In this document: in pieces, positions 1-5,505 of the stretch
Numbering within the stretch: the first letter of the stretch is position 1
Layout of the letters: every line of letters starts with the position of its first letter
Source of the DNA: Clostridia bacterium
GTDB lineage: Bacteria; Bacillota; Clostridia; Oscillospirales; CAG-272
NCBI GenBank assembly: GCA_017518025.1
Contig: JAFWWR010000306.1
Location: forward strand, 1-6,919
Direction of reading: 5' to 3'
DNA: 6,919 nt
Program-made: the position numbers and the translations under genes
Notes under the pieces: generated by a model
The model's database searches: none
The model's input: only the letters and a program-made list of their open reading frames with translations
Told to the model about the DNA's origin: nothing

Positions 1-1
1 A

Positions 2-136
2 TATTGGCTGGAACTGCTGTTTCGCACGGGTTATATCGATGAAACAGCGTATAATAACTTGAAGGATCAATGTACCTCTATTCGAGTGATGCTGATCGCT
101 TCTTGCAGGACTGCCAAAAACAATGTCCCGGAATGA
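2..136 (+). CDS. Four-helix-bundle (23S rRNA-intervening-sequence family) protein, C-terminal fragment
   Basis: An open frame enters from the left edge and stops at TGA 134-136, giving 44 residues. It begins YWLELLFRTGYI and ends CRTAKNNVPE. The pattern YWLELL..TGYI, then a polar stretch and a final helix ending in TAKNN, is the characteristic C-terminal half of the S23 / four-helix-bundle family (named for proteins encoded in 23S rRNA intervening sequences; Avd of diversity-generating retroelements is related). Family members are usually 115-130 residues, so about two thirds of the gene lies outside the window. The cellular role of stand-alone copies is poorly known; nucleic-acid binding is the usual suggestion. 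No reverse transcriptase or rRNA sequence is visible, so neither a retroelement nor an rRNA insertion can be claimed. The family call is from recognisable sequence; everything upstream is unseen. Confidence 0.8.
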   Translation, partial: YWLELLFRTGYIDETAYNNLKDQCTSIRVMLIASCRTAKNNVPE

Positions 137-154
137 CCCGTAGTTCTTGACTCC

Positions 155-192
155 CGCCGCCGAAAAACGCGGCGCACCCGCTCAGAATCGGG
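155..192. repeat. Two adjacent small hairpins downstream of the four-helix-bundle gene
   Basis: CGCCGC (155-160) pairs with GCGGCG (169-174) across an 8-base loop. CCCG (177-180) then pairs with CGGG (189-192), again across 8 bases. Neither hairpin is followed by a T-run on the plus strand, so they do not look like a standard intrinsic terminator. They lie 18 bases after the upstream stop codon. A role as a transcript 3' end stabiliser or as part of a dispersed repeat is possible but is an inference. Confidence 0.4.
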
Positions 193-201
193 GTTTGAAC
201 C

Positions 202-243
202 ACAGATATTATCGTCAATAACACCTTTTTTACAAATATTATC
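202..243 (+). repeat. Short direct repeat ACA(G/A)ATATTATC, two copies 30 bp apart
   Basis: The 12-base motif occurs at 202-213 and again at 232-243 with one mismatch (G versus A at the fourth base). The start-to-start distance is 30 bp, close to three helical turns. It lies upstream of the glycosyltransferase gene, so it could be a paired regulator site. It could also be chance in an AT-rich spacer. Confidence 0.3.
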
Positions 244-339
244 TTTTTTGTGTAACCTTTGTCGTTTTTTGGCGGCTATATAGGCGTAGGGGATAAGACT
301 GTTATAAAAAAACCGCAAAAAACAGTATGGGAGGTACTT

Positions 340-1305
340 ATGAACCCTGTATTATACATCGTCATCCCGTGCTACAACGAGGAGCAGGTCCTCCCGATCA
401 CCTCCGGGATGTTTCTTGATACCCTCAAGGATATGGTAAGTGCGGGGAAAATATCTCCGGACAGCAGGATAATGTTTGTGGACGACGGAAGCCGTGATGA
501 TACGTGGAAAATCATTTCAGACCTTGCCCGCGCGGACAAACACTTTATCGGAATACGGCAAAGCCGGAACCGCGGTCATCAGAGCTCCCTCCTGGCCGGG
601 CTTATGGAATCTTTGGGCAAAGCCGACGCTGTCGTCTCCGTTGACTGTGACGGTCAGGACGACATCACGGCCATGAAAAGAATGGTGGATTGCTATCTTG
701 ACGGAGCGGAAGTGGTCTACGGAGTCCGTTCATCCAGAAAAAAAGACTCTTTTTTCAAAAGGTTCACCGCGGAGAGCTTTTATCGTTTTCTCGCCCTCAT
801 GGGTGTGGAGGTGGTTTTCAATCACGCTGACTACCGGCTGGTGTCTTCGCGGGTTCTGAAGGAGTTTGCCCGTTTCGGAGAGGTCAATCTCTTTCTTCGC
901 GGTATGTTCCCGCTCGTCGGATTCAAGTCGACAACGGTGGAATATGAGAGAAGTGAGCGGATGGCGGGGAAAAGCCACTATCCTCTTCGAAAAATGCTGG
1001 GGCTCGCGTCGGACGGCGTTACAAGCCTTTCGGTGAAGCCCCTGAGGATCGCGGCGTGGTTCGGATTCGTTATCTCGTTTTTAAGTCTGATCGGCGTCAT
1101 TTGGTCGGTGATCGCTACGCTGGCCTCCGGCCATTCGAATAACGCTTCTGTCATCTCGACCGTCTGTCTTATGGGAGGAGTGGAGCTTATCGCCGTCGGC
1201 GTGCTCGGCGAATACGTCGGCAAAATTTATTCGGAGGTCAAGAGACGTCCCAGATACATTATCAGCGAGCGTACCACGGATGAAGGAGGCGATCCCCGTG
1301 AATAA
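340..1305 (+). CDS. GtrB-like polyprenyl-phosphate glycosyltransferase (GT2, dolichol-phosphate mannosyltransferase type)
   Basis: A 321-residue GT2 enzyme that should move a sugar from a nucleotide donor onto undecaprenyl phosphate at the inner face of the membrane. The catalytic GT-A domain carries IPCYNEE (9-15), VDDGSRDDT (47-55) and DCDGQD (102-107, the metal/nucleotide-binding aspartates). HADYRLVS (162-169) and LRGMFPLVGF (186-195) follow in the usual order, then the GtrB signature R..RMAGKSHYPLRKM (204-219). Two membrane segments at about 238-260 and 270-293 end in GVLGEYVGKIYSEVKRRP (287-304), the usual C-terminal block of the GtrB/CsbB/YkcC group. Length is typical. ATG 340 is chosen because GGGAGG (329-334) sits 5 bases upstream and homology begins there; an upstream in-frame TTG at 259 adds only AT-rich spacer translation. 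The sugar cannot be told from sequence. Its stop overlaps the start of the next gene by 8 bases, so the two are coupled. Confidence 0.9.
   Translation: MNPVLYIVIPCYNEEQVLPITSGMFLDTLKDMVSAGKISPDSRIMFVDDGSRDDTWKIISDLARADKHFIGIRQSRNRGHQSSLLAGLMESLGKADAVVSVDCDGQDDITAMKRMVDCYLDGAEVVYGVRSSRKKDSFFKRFTAESFYRFLALMGVEVVFNHADYRLVSSRVLKEFARFGEVNLFLRGMFPLVGFKSTTVEYERSERMAGKSHYPLRKMLGLASDGVTSLSVKPLRIAAWFGFVISFLSLIGVIWSVIATLASGHSNNASVISTVCLMGGVELIAVGVLGEYVGKIYSEVKRRPRYIISERTTDEGGDPRE
1283..1289 (+). promoter_or_regulatory. Ribosome binding site that sets a GTG start for the next gene
   Basis: AAGGAGG lies 8 bases before GTG 1298. An in-frame ATG at 1280 would place this site inside the coding region and has no good site of its own, so GTG 1298 is the likelier start. 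The site lies within the last codons of the glycosyltransferase gene, which fits translational coupling. Confidence 0.75.
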
Positions 1306-3136
1306 TGGTGAGAAGACGGTGAAACGCGCCGGCGCGTCAAGTTTCGGACAAAAACTCACGGGCGTTCTGTCTGTGTCGGAGTGGGTCGCGGCCTGCCTGA
1401 TGATCGCATTCGCTTTTTTTGTATTTTACTATACGGATTTCTCGGACACTCTCGACAATTCCGTCATGCTCGGCGAGTCTGTGGTAAAGGGTCAGTTCGG
1501 TCACTATTATGAATACGCCGCACACCACGCTCACGAGCTGACCGTTTACACCGCAAATTATAACGTCTTTCTCTATTTTGTGTTTTTGATCTGGAATCTG
1601 CCCACTTTTATCGTCCACATGATAAACGGGTTCGACTACATGACGTCGCTGACAGCCCTTCTCTGGTGCAAGGCGATTGTGGTTTTTGCAATGGGGTTTG
1701 CCGCCTCAGCGATGAGAAAGATTATTTCTTTATGGGTGAAAGACAAGCGACTGATAAGGATACTGACGCTCCTTTTCATTACCTCCTCTTGTACGGTGTT
1801 TCCGGCTCTGGTGGAGTCCCAGTATGATATTCTCTCAGTTGCTCTCATGCTGTGGGGGTTGTATTTCTACCTCAATGGGCGCTCTGTCCCGTTTTTCGTT
1901 TTGTTTGCGATCGCGGTGCCGCTCAAGATGTTCGCGCTGTTTATCTACATTCCTCTGATTCTTCTGAGGGAGAAGAGGATTCGTTTTATAGCGGCGGAGT
2001 TTATTCCGATATTCGCCATCAATTTCCTTCTCTCAATCCCTTTTCACGGGGACAGATGGTATGAAATATGCATAGGGTCACAAAATCGCGATGCGGTTGA
2101 ACTGATCGTCAACTCGTCCGTAAAGATCGGCAAGCTCGCCTTTTGCCCGTTCTTGGCGGGTTTCCTTGTGCTTTGCGTCTTTTGCTTCATACGTCGTCCG
2201 CCCGGGAAGGAAGGCCCGGCGACAGGGAGATACCTCCTTCCCGTGTGGGTATCCGCGGCGAGCATGATAATGTTTGTCTGCCTTGTTGAGATCCGTTCTT
2301 ACTGGGTCATTCTTGCCGTTCCCTTCATTTTGATGCTGGTTTCCTTCGACCCCCGGATATTGACCGCCAACATACTCCTTTCCGTGGCAGGGACAGCGTG
2401 TTACACGGTATACGCACTGGCGACTCACTGGGTGCTCAGTTCGGAGACGCTTGCAAACACACTGATTCTCCGCGACCGGCTTAAACTGCCTGATGGGAGG
2501 ATGACGGACGGCGGCGTGCGCGGATTTTTCCTAAAAAAGAACCTGGACGTTTACGCTCCCGTTTTCATCACGCTGTTCATTGCCTCCTGCATTGTTCTTT
2601 TGGTACTGAATTATCCTGCAAGGGGACTTGTGCAAAGGCAAGCAGAGGGACAATACCCTGTAAAACTGTGGTTTGTTTCTCTGCAAATTATGCTTTGCGC
2701 TTTCCTTCTGGCGTTCGTTTTTATATGCGCGTCGTCATCGATTCAGGAATACATCTCATCTGGAAAGGGGAAGGATTATTCCACGGATGTCCTCACCGAG
2801 GGTCCCCTCTATACGGAATTCGTTTCCCCGGACGACAGGACGGTTTCCGTGCTGTCCTTCCGGGCTAAGAACAACGCATCGAAGCGGTACGTCAGAAGCA
2901 CGGTGGAGATTACTGTGGAAAACGCCGACACCGGAGAGGAATTATTCAGCACCTTCATCGGGACCGTAGAGGTGAGAAATGACCGGACCTTCCGTCTCGG
3001 GATCGGGGAATTGCATTTGAAGGAGGGAACAACATACAGGATCACTTTTTCCGGCTGCGACTTGAAGAACAAGAACAGCGAGTCGTTCCGATTGGAATGC
3101 GACGAAAACGGATCGCCGGTGGTCAGACTCTGGTAA
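1298..3136 (+). CDS. Polytopic membrane protein, probable GT-C-type glycosyltransferase with C-terminal soluble domain
   Basis: A 612-residue integral membrane protein from the GTG start. About 12-13 hydrophobic segments are visible, roughly at 29-46, 88-108, 118-138, 152-170, 177-193, 197-223, 229-249, 279-298, 312-332, 334-349, 356-375, 418-438 and 457-478. The loop after the first segment is acidic (FSDTLDNSV, 48-56), where GT-C enzymes keep their catalytic aspartate; D50 or D53 is the candidate. Basic loops such as LREKRIRF (223-230) look cytoplasmic. Residues 480-612 are soluble and rich in alternating beta-type strands (for example STVEITVENADTGEELF, 534-550), suggesting a small beta-sandwich domain. 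GT-C enzymes use polyprenyl-phosphate sugars at the outer face of the membrane. The coupled GtrB-like gene would make such a donor, so this protein is the likely transferase, comparable in role to GtrC or YfhO. No family signature is strong enough for a firm name; a flippase or polymer synthase is the alternative. Confidence 0.6.
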   Translation: MNNGEKTVKRAGASSFGQKLTGVLSVSEWVAACLMIAFAFFVFYYTDFSDTLDNSVMLGESVVKGQFGHYYEYAAHHAHELTVYTANYNVFLYFVFLIWNLPTFIVHMINGFDYMTSLTALLWCKAIVVFAMGFAASAMRKIISLWVKDKRLIRILTLLFITSSCTVFPALVESQYDILSVALMLWGLYFYLNGRSVPFFVLFAIAVPLKMFALFIYIPLILLREKRIRFIAAEFIPIFAINFLLSIPFHGDRWYEICIGSQNRDAVELIVNSSVKIGKLAFCPFLAGFLVLCVFCFIRRPPGKEGPATGRYLLPVWVSAASMIMFVCLVEIRSYWVILAVPFILMLVSFDPRILTANILLSVAGTACYTVYALATHWVLSSETLANTLILRDRLKLPDGRMTDGGVRGFFLKKNLDVYAPVFITLFIASCIVLLVLNYPARGLVQRQAEGQYPVKLWFVSLQIMLCAFLLAFVFICASSSIQEYISSGKGKDYSTDVLTEGPLYTEFVSPDDRTVSVLSFRAKNNASKRYVRSTVEITVENADTGEELFSTFIGTVEVRNDRTFRLGIGELHLKEGTTYRITFSGCDLKNKNSESFRLECDENGSPVVRLW

Positions 3137-3187
3137 AACAGGTTGTCTCTTCAGTCTCATGGGCATTATGATCTCATCTGTTCTCGC

Positions 3188-3216
3188 TTTACACACGTCG
3201 CATATTGTGGTAAAAT
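3188..3216 (+). promoter_or_regulatory. Sigma-A-type promoter before the 220-residue gene
   Basis: TTTACA (3188-3193) and TAAAAT (3211-3216) are separated by 17 bases, with an extended -10 TGG directly upstream of TAAAAT. The gene starts 20 bases after the -10 box, preceded by GGGGGGA (3221-3227). This makes the 220-residue gene and gtrA a transcription unit of their own, beginning in the 99-bp gap after the GT-C gene. No terminator with a T-run is visible in that gap, so read-through from the upstream pair is also likely. Confidence 0.65.
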
Positions 3217-3235
3217 AAACGGGGGGAAATGAAAG

Positions 3236-3898
3236 ATGATAGTCAAAATAACTCAGACCACATCGAACGTAAAACAGTCGTTTGACGTTGAGCTCGGGGA
3301 AAAGAATTACGTCGGAGAGACGGGTCGTTTCAGCAGATTTCAGTCAGTCACGCTGAAGAGGGGCGATACGACCCTTGAAGGCAGGTACTATCTCACCAAA
3401 TGGAAGAACTATATCCCGCTCCGCCCCGTTTTCGGAATAGAGAATCTTACCAAAGCTTACCGGATACTCCGGAACGGAGAGCCGTGCGGGAGCATGGCGT
3501 TATCAAAACACGGTTTTCTCAAAAACCGTTACGTGATAACTCTTGACGACGGAGCCGTTTTATACTGCTACAAACGGCTGAAGGGTTCCTTCGGTTACGT
3601 TTCGATCTTCCGCGGAGACGAGCAGATCGCCCTGATCGAAACGTATATGAACGTAAATGATTTCAAGTATACTCATAAGCTGTATCTTCTCGACGAATAT
3701 TCCCGTTATTCGGATGTTTTGTCGCTCTTTGTCCTGTACTATGCGAACCTGAACTTTACAAAAAGATTCCACATGAGCCGCGGTTCGAGATACAGGAAAG
3801 CGTGGACCGTGTCGAGATACAACGGAAAGTACGATCCGAAATGGCTGGAAAATCATTTTCCGAACGAGAATTACTTCGGAAAGATAAGCTCTGATTGA
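3236..3898 (+). CDS. Uncharacterised 220-residue protein, possibly tubby/LURP-one-like beta-barrel fold
   Basis: A soluble protein with no signal peptide and no convincing membrane segment; function not recognised. The sequence is a series of short beta-type strands with turns, many built as 'basic-aromatic, then x-D/N-G': YRILRNGEPCGSMAL (75-89), RYVITLDDGAVLYCYKR (98-114), YVSIFRGDEQIALIE (121-135). One amphipathic helix (about 156-172, SRYSDVLSLFVLYYANL) follows near the end. Repeated strand-turn-strand units around one late hydrophobic helix resemble the tubby C-terminal / LURP-one-like (YxjI) fold, which binds lipids or membranes in some families. This is fold-pattern inference, not a recognised signature. 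The tail (174-220) is rich in Arg, Lys, Tyr and Trp. ATG 3236 follows GGGGGGA with 8 bases between. It has its own promoter and is followed after 35 bp by a GtrA gene, so a role in the glycosylation locus is plausible by context only. Confidence 0.7.
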   Translation: MIVKITQTTSNVKQSFDVELGEKNYVGETGRFSRFQSVTLKRGDTTLEGRYYLTKWKNYIPLRPVFGIENLTKAYRILRNGEPCGSMALSKHGFLKNRYVITLDDGAVLYCYKRLKGSFGYVSIFRGDEQIALIETYMNVNDFKYTHKLYLLDEYSRYSDVLSLFVLYYANLNFTKRFHMSRGSRYRKAWTVSRYNGKYDPKWLENHFPNENYFGKISSD

Positions 3899-3903
3899 CG
3901 GAA

Positions 3904-3918
3904 GATAATTCTATTATC
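3904..3918. repeat. Inverted repeat GATAAT-tct-ATTATC before gtrA
   Basis: A perfect 6-base inverted repeat with a 3-base centre lies in the 35-bp gap before the GtrA gene, ending 2 bases before its AAAGGA ribosome site (3921-3926). It is AT-rich and too weak to be a terminator. It could be a small operator, or it could be chance. Confidence 0.25.
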
Positions 3919-3933
3919 ACAAAGGAAAACCCT

Positions 3934-4368
3934 ATGAAGTTTTACGAACAAAACAAAGACCGCATCCGCGAGATCATCCGATACGTCGTCGTGGGCGTCG
4001 CCACCACGGCGGTGTCTTTCGGGGTGTACTGGCTCTGCAACGAAGTCTTTCACTTCCACTACGCCCTGAGTAACGCCGTGTCGTGGGTCGCCGCCGTCAC
4101 CTTCGCGTTCATCGCCAACCGGAAGTACGTATTCCGCTCCGACGGCGACGTCAGAAGGGAAGTCGTCACCTTCTTTCTCTCCCGCCTGTTTTCCCTGGGC
4201 GCGGAGTATCTGGTGCTCGTGCCCGCCGTGGAGCTCCTCGGCCTCGGCAAGACCGTGGCGAAGATCGTCGCCCAGGTGGTGGTCATGATCCTCAATTACG
4301 TTCTCGGGAAGTTTCTCGTCTTTCGCAAGAAAAAAACTCCCGCGGAGGACGTACCGCGGGACGAATGA
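3934..4368 (+). CDS. GtrA-family membrane protein (polyprenyl-phosphate-sugar flippase)
   Basis: A 144-residue protein with four membrane segments, at about 15-36, 44-63, 77-98 and 109-129. The family landmarks are all present: RYVVVGVATT (16-25), SNAVSWVAAVTFAFIANRKY (46-65, the N...F..NRKY block) and NYVLGKFLVFRKKK (121-134). GtrA proteins are thought to flip undecaprenyl-phosphate-linked sugars to the outer membrane face; Listeria and Bacillus GtcA need them for teichoic-acid glycosylation. Together with the GtrB-like gene at 340 it completes a lipid-sugar supply path. ATG 3934 is preferred because AAAGGA lies 7 bases upstream; an in-frame TTG at 3895 would overlap the preceding stop codon and adds a polar stretch not seen in the family. 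The last codons (TPAEDVPRDE) are encoded by DNA that also forms a minus-strand terminator hairpin. The two halves of the pathway are split by an unrelated gene. Confidence 0.9.
   Translation: MKFYEQNKDRIREIIRYVVVGVATTAVSFGVYWLCNEVFHFHYALSNAVSWVAAVTFAFIANRKYVFRSDGDVRREVVTFFLSRLFSLGAEYLVLVPAVELLGLGKTVAKIVAQVVVMILNYVLGKFLVFRKKKTPAEDVPRDE
4330..4360 (-). terminator. Intrinsic terminator for the lipid kinase transcript, inside gtrA
   Basis: CCCGCGG (4339-4345) pairs perfectly with CCGCGGG (4354-4360) across 8 bases. Read on the minus strand, the stem is followed by AG and seven T (complement of A 4330-4336). This is a textbook rho-independent terminator for transcription coming from the kinase gene, and it lies wholly within the last codons of gtrA. 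Confidence 0.75.
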
Positions 4369-4379
4369 CAAAAAAGAAA

Positions 4380-4425
4380 CCGGATCGGCCTCAACGACGG
4401 GGCGATCCGGCTGTTTTTTGTTTTT
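4380..4425. terminator. Bidirectional terminator at the convergent gtrA / lipid kinase junction
   Basis: CCGGATCG (4380-4387) pairs with CGATCCGG (4403-4410). On the plus strand it is followed by T6-G-T5 (4414-4425), terminating gtrA. On the minus strand the complement of A-runs at 4370-4379 supplies TTTCTTTTTT, giving a first terminator for the kinase. The right arm and the plus-strand T-run lie inside the last codons of the kinase gene, whose stop codon is in the loop. Confidence 0.85.
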
Positions 4426-5281
4426 CAGGCGACACGTATCTTATCGCCCCGGGGATCACGGAGATCTCAGCCGAGGAGGCGGAAAATATCTCCCCGTCGG
4501 AGCAGATTGTCTTACATCCGGAGATCGACATTCTCCGGATCTTCTTATAGATGATCTTGCCCTCGTATTTCGGGTCGAGTTCGCCGGTCTCCCGGTCGAT
4601 GAGCGTCCCTTTCTTGTATCCGCCGATCATGTTGATGAAGCTGCCGCGGCCCATTTTCCGCACCAGGATCATCTCCAGCACCCCGTCGGTCATGTCGGAC
4701 AGGGGGGAGTTGTGGAAGCTGCCGCCGCACCACTGACCGTTGCACACGGCGCACAGCAGTGCCGGCTCGTCGAACGAGAATACCTCTCCGTCGGCGCACT
4801 CCGCCTCCACCCGGAACGGCTCGCCGAAGGGGCGGAAGAACTCCCGCGCCACTCCCATTATGTACGACAGGTTCCCCGACACCAGGGGGGCCTTTTTGTA
4901 CCTCTGCGCGGAGGCGACCACGTTGCAGTCGAAGCCGATGTTCAGCATATTGATCCCGTAGCCGCTTCCGATCTTTATCAGATCGATCATTACCTCTTTC
5001 CCGGCGCTGTGCGTGTCGAGGGTCTTCACCGCGTCGTTGCCGGAGCCGGTCGGCACGGACGTCACGGACGCCCGGTCTCCCGCGCCCGCGTCCATGATGC
5101 CGCTGACGGCCTCGTTCAGGGTGCCGTCGCCGCCGTATACGGTGAAGTGGGTGTCCGGGTCCTCGAGGCACGCCTCGCGGACAAACCGGCGGCAGTCGCC
5201 GCCCTCTTTCGTCACGTACGCGCCCTCGATCTTTATCTTTCCTTTTCCCGCCGTTGGATTGAGGATAGTAAGTTCTCTCAT
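4391..5281 (-). CDS. Diacylglycerol / lipid kinase (YegS-BmrU type)
   Basis: A 296-residue soluble kinase that transfers phosphate from ATP to a lipid such as diacylglycerol. The N-terminal catalytic domain has NPTAGKGK (8-15), the nucleotide-binding GGDGTLNEA (50-58) with the conserved GGDGT, and PTGSGND (77-83). LNIGFDCNV (113-121) opens the beta-rich second domain, which carries GGSFHNSPLSDMTDGVLEM (186-204, matching the usual GGGM..aP.A...DG.ld) and SDGE (261-264). All key motifs are intact and the length is normal. ATG 5281 is preceded by GGAG with a 5-base spacer, and homology begins at once. Gram-positive DgkB returns diacylglycerol released in lipoteichoic-acid synthesis to phosphatidate; that role fits the envelope genes alongside, but substrate cannot be read from sequence. 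It is convergent with gtrA (22 bp between stops), divergent from the peptidase gene, and has its own near-perfect promoter. Confidence 0.9.
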   Translation of the reverse strand: MRELTILNPTAGKGKIKIEGAYVTKEGGDCRRFVREACLEDPDTHFTVYGGDGTLNEAVSGIMDAGAGDRASVTSVPTGSGNDAVKTLDTHSAGKEVMIDLIKIGSGYGINMLNIGFDCNVVASAQRYKKAPLVSGNLSYIMGVAREFFRPFGEPFRVEAECADGEVFSFDEPALLCAVCNGQWCGGSFHNSPLSDMTDGVLEMILVRKMGRGSFINMIGGYKKGTLIDRETGELDPKYEGKIIYKKIRRMSISGCKTICSDGEIFSASSAEISVIPGAIRYVSPEKQKTAGSPRR

Positions 5282-5295
5282 TTTTTCTCCGTCCC

Positions 5296-5313
5296 GCCGC
5301 GCGACGGCGCGGC
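5296..5313 (-). other. GC-only hairpin in the lipid kinase leader, next to its ribosome site
   Basis: GCCGCGC (5296-5302) pairs with GCGCGGC (5307-5313) around a 4-base loop, a very stable 7-bp all-GC stem. In the kinase mRNA it ends 5 bases before the GGAG ribosome site (5287-5290). It is not followed by a T-run on the minus strand. It may dampen or tune translation initiation; that is an inference. Confidence 0.5.
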
Positions 5314-5357
5314 TTTTCAGAATTGTCCCGACCTGGAGAAAGGGGCTTTACGGTTTT

Positions 5358-5386
5358 ATTATACATCCCGCCGTCCCTCTTGTCAA
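5358..5386 (-). promoter_or_regulatory. Consensus sigma-A promoter of the lipid kinase gene
   Basis: On the minus strand TTGACA (complement of 5381-5386) and TATAAT (complement of 5358-5363) are separated by exactly 17 bases, matching the consensus at all twelve positions. The predicted transcript start near 5351 leaves a leader of about 70 bases before the ATG at 5281. Confidence 0.9.
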
Positions 5387-5445
5387 CCGCGGTGCATGTT
5401 GGCCCCAAAACGCCGGCGCGATTTCGTGTTTCCCTCATATTCCTC

Positions 5446-5474
5446 TTGCCTTGGGTCTTCCCTTATGGTAAAAT
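5446..5474 (+). promoter_or_regulatory. Sigma-A-type promoter of the peptidase / peroxidase operon
   Basis: TTGCCT (5446-5451) and TAAAAT (5469-5474) are 17 bases apart, with extended -10 TGG immediately upstream of TAAAAT. The core TGGTAAAATAAA is identical to that at 3208-3219. The gene's AAAGGAAG ribosome site (5491-5498) and ATG (5506) follow. Confidence 0.75.
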
Positions 5475-5505
5475 AAAGTCACAGAAAACGAAAGGAAGAC
5501 GGCTT

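Noticed and set aside
150..205. tRNA-like segment (GGTTCAAACC on the minus strand resembles a T-arm)
   Set aside because: The bases flanking the TTCAAAC loop do not form a 5-bp T-stem, and no acceptor, D-arm or anticodon arm can be assembled around it.
2..250. Diversity-generating retroelement (from the Avd-like four-helix-bundle fragment)
   Set aside because: No reverse transcriptase, template repeat or variable repeat is visible; the fragment fits the general S23-type family equally well.
269..297. Weak promoter TTGGCG-17-GATAAG before the glycosyltransferase gene
   Set aside because: Each hexamer matches consensus at only four of six positions; in an AT-rich spacer this is not enough to call.
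259..339. Longer N-terminus for the GtrB-like protein from TTG 259
   Set aside because: It adds 27 residues not seen in the family and lacks a ribosome site, whereas GGGAGG sits correctly before ATG 340.
3895..3917. Possible promoter TTGACG ... TATTAT before gtrA
   Set aside because: The two hexamers are only 11 bases apart, too close for sigma-A recognition.
4545..5438. 297-residue Arg/Gly-rich minus-strand frame overlapping the kinase
   Set aside because: It is an out-of-frame translation of the kinase gene, with extreme arginine content and no domain.
4418..5476. 352-residue open frame on the plus strand opposite the lipid kinase
   Set aside because: It is rich in His, Val, Ala and Arg, typical of an antisense shadow of a high-GC gene, with no recognisable motif; the minus-strand kinase has all family motifs.
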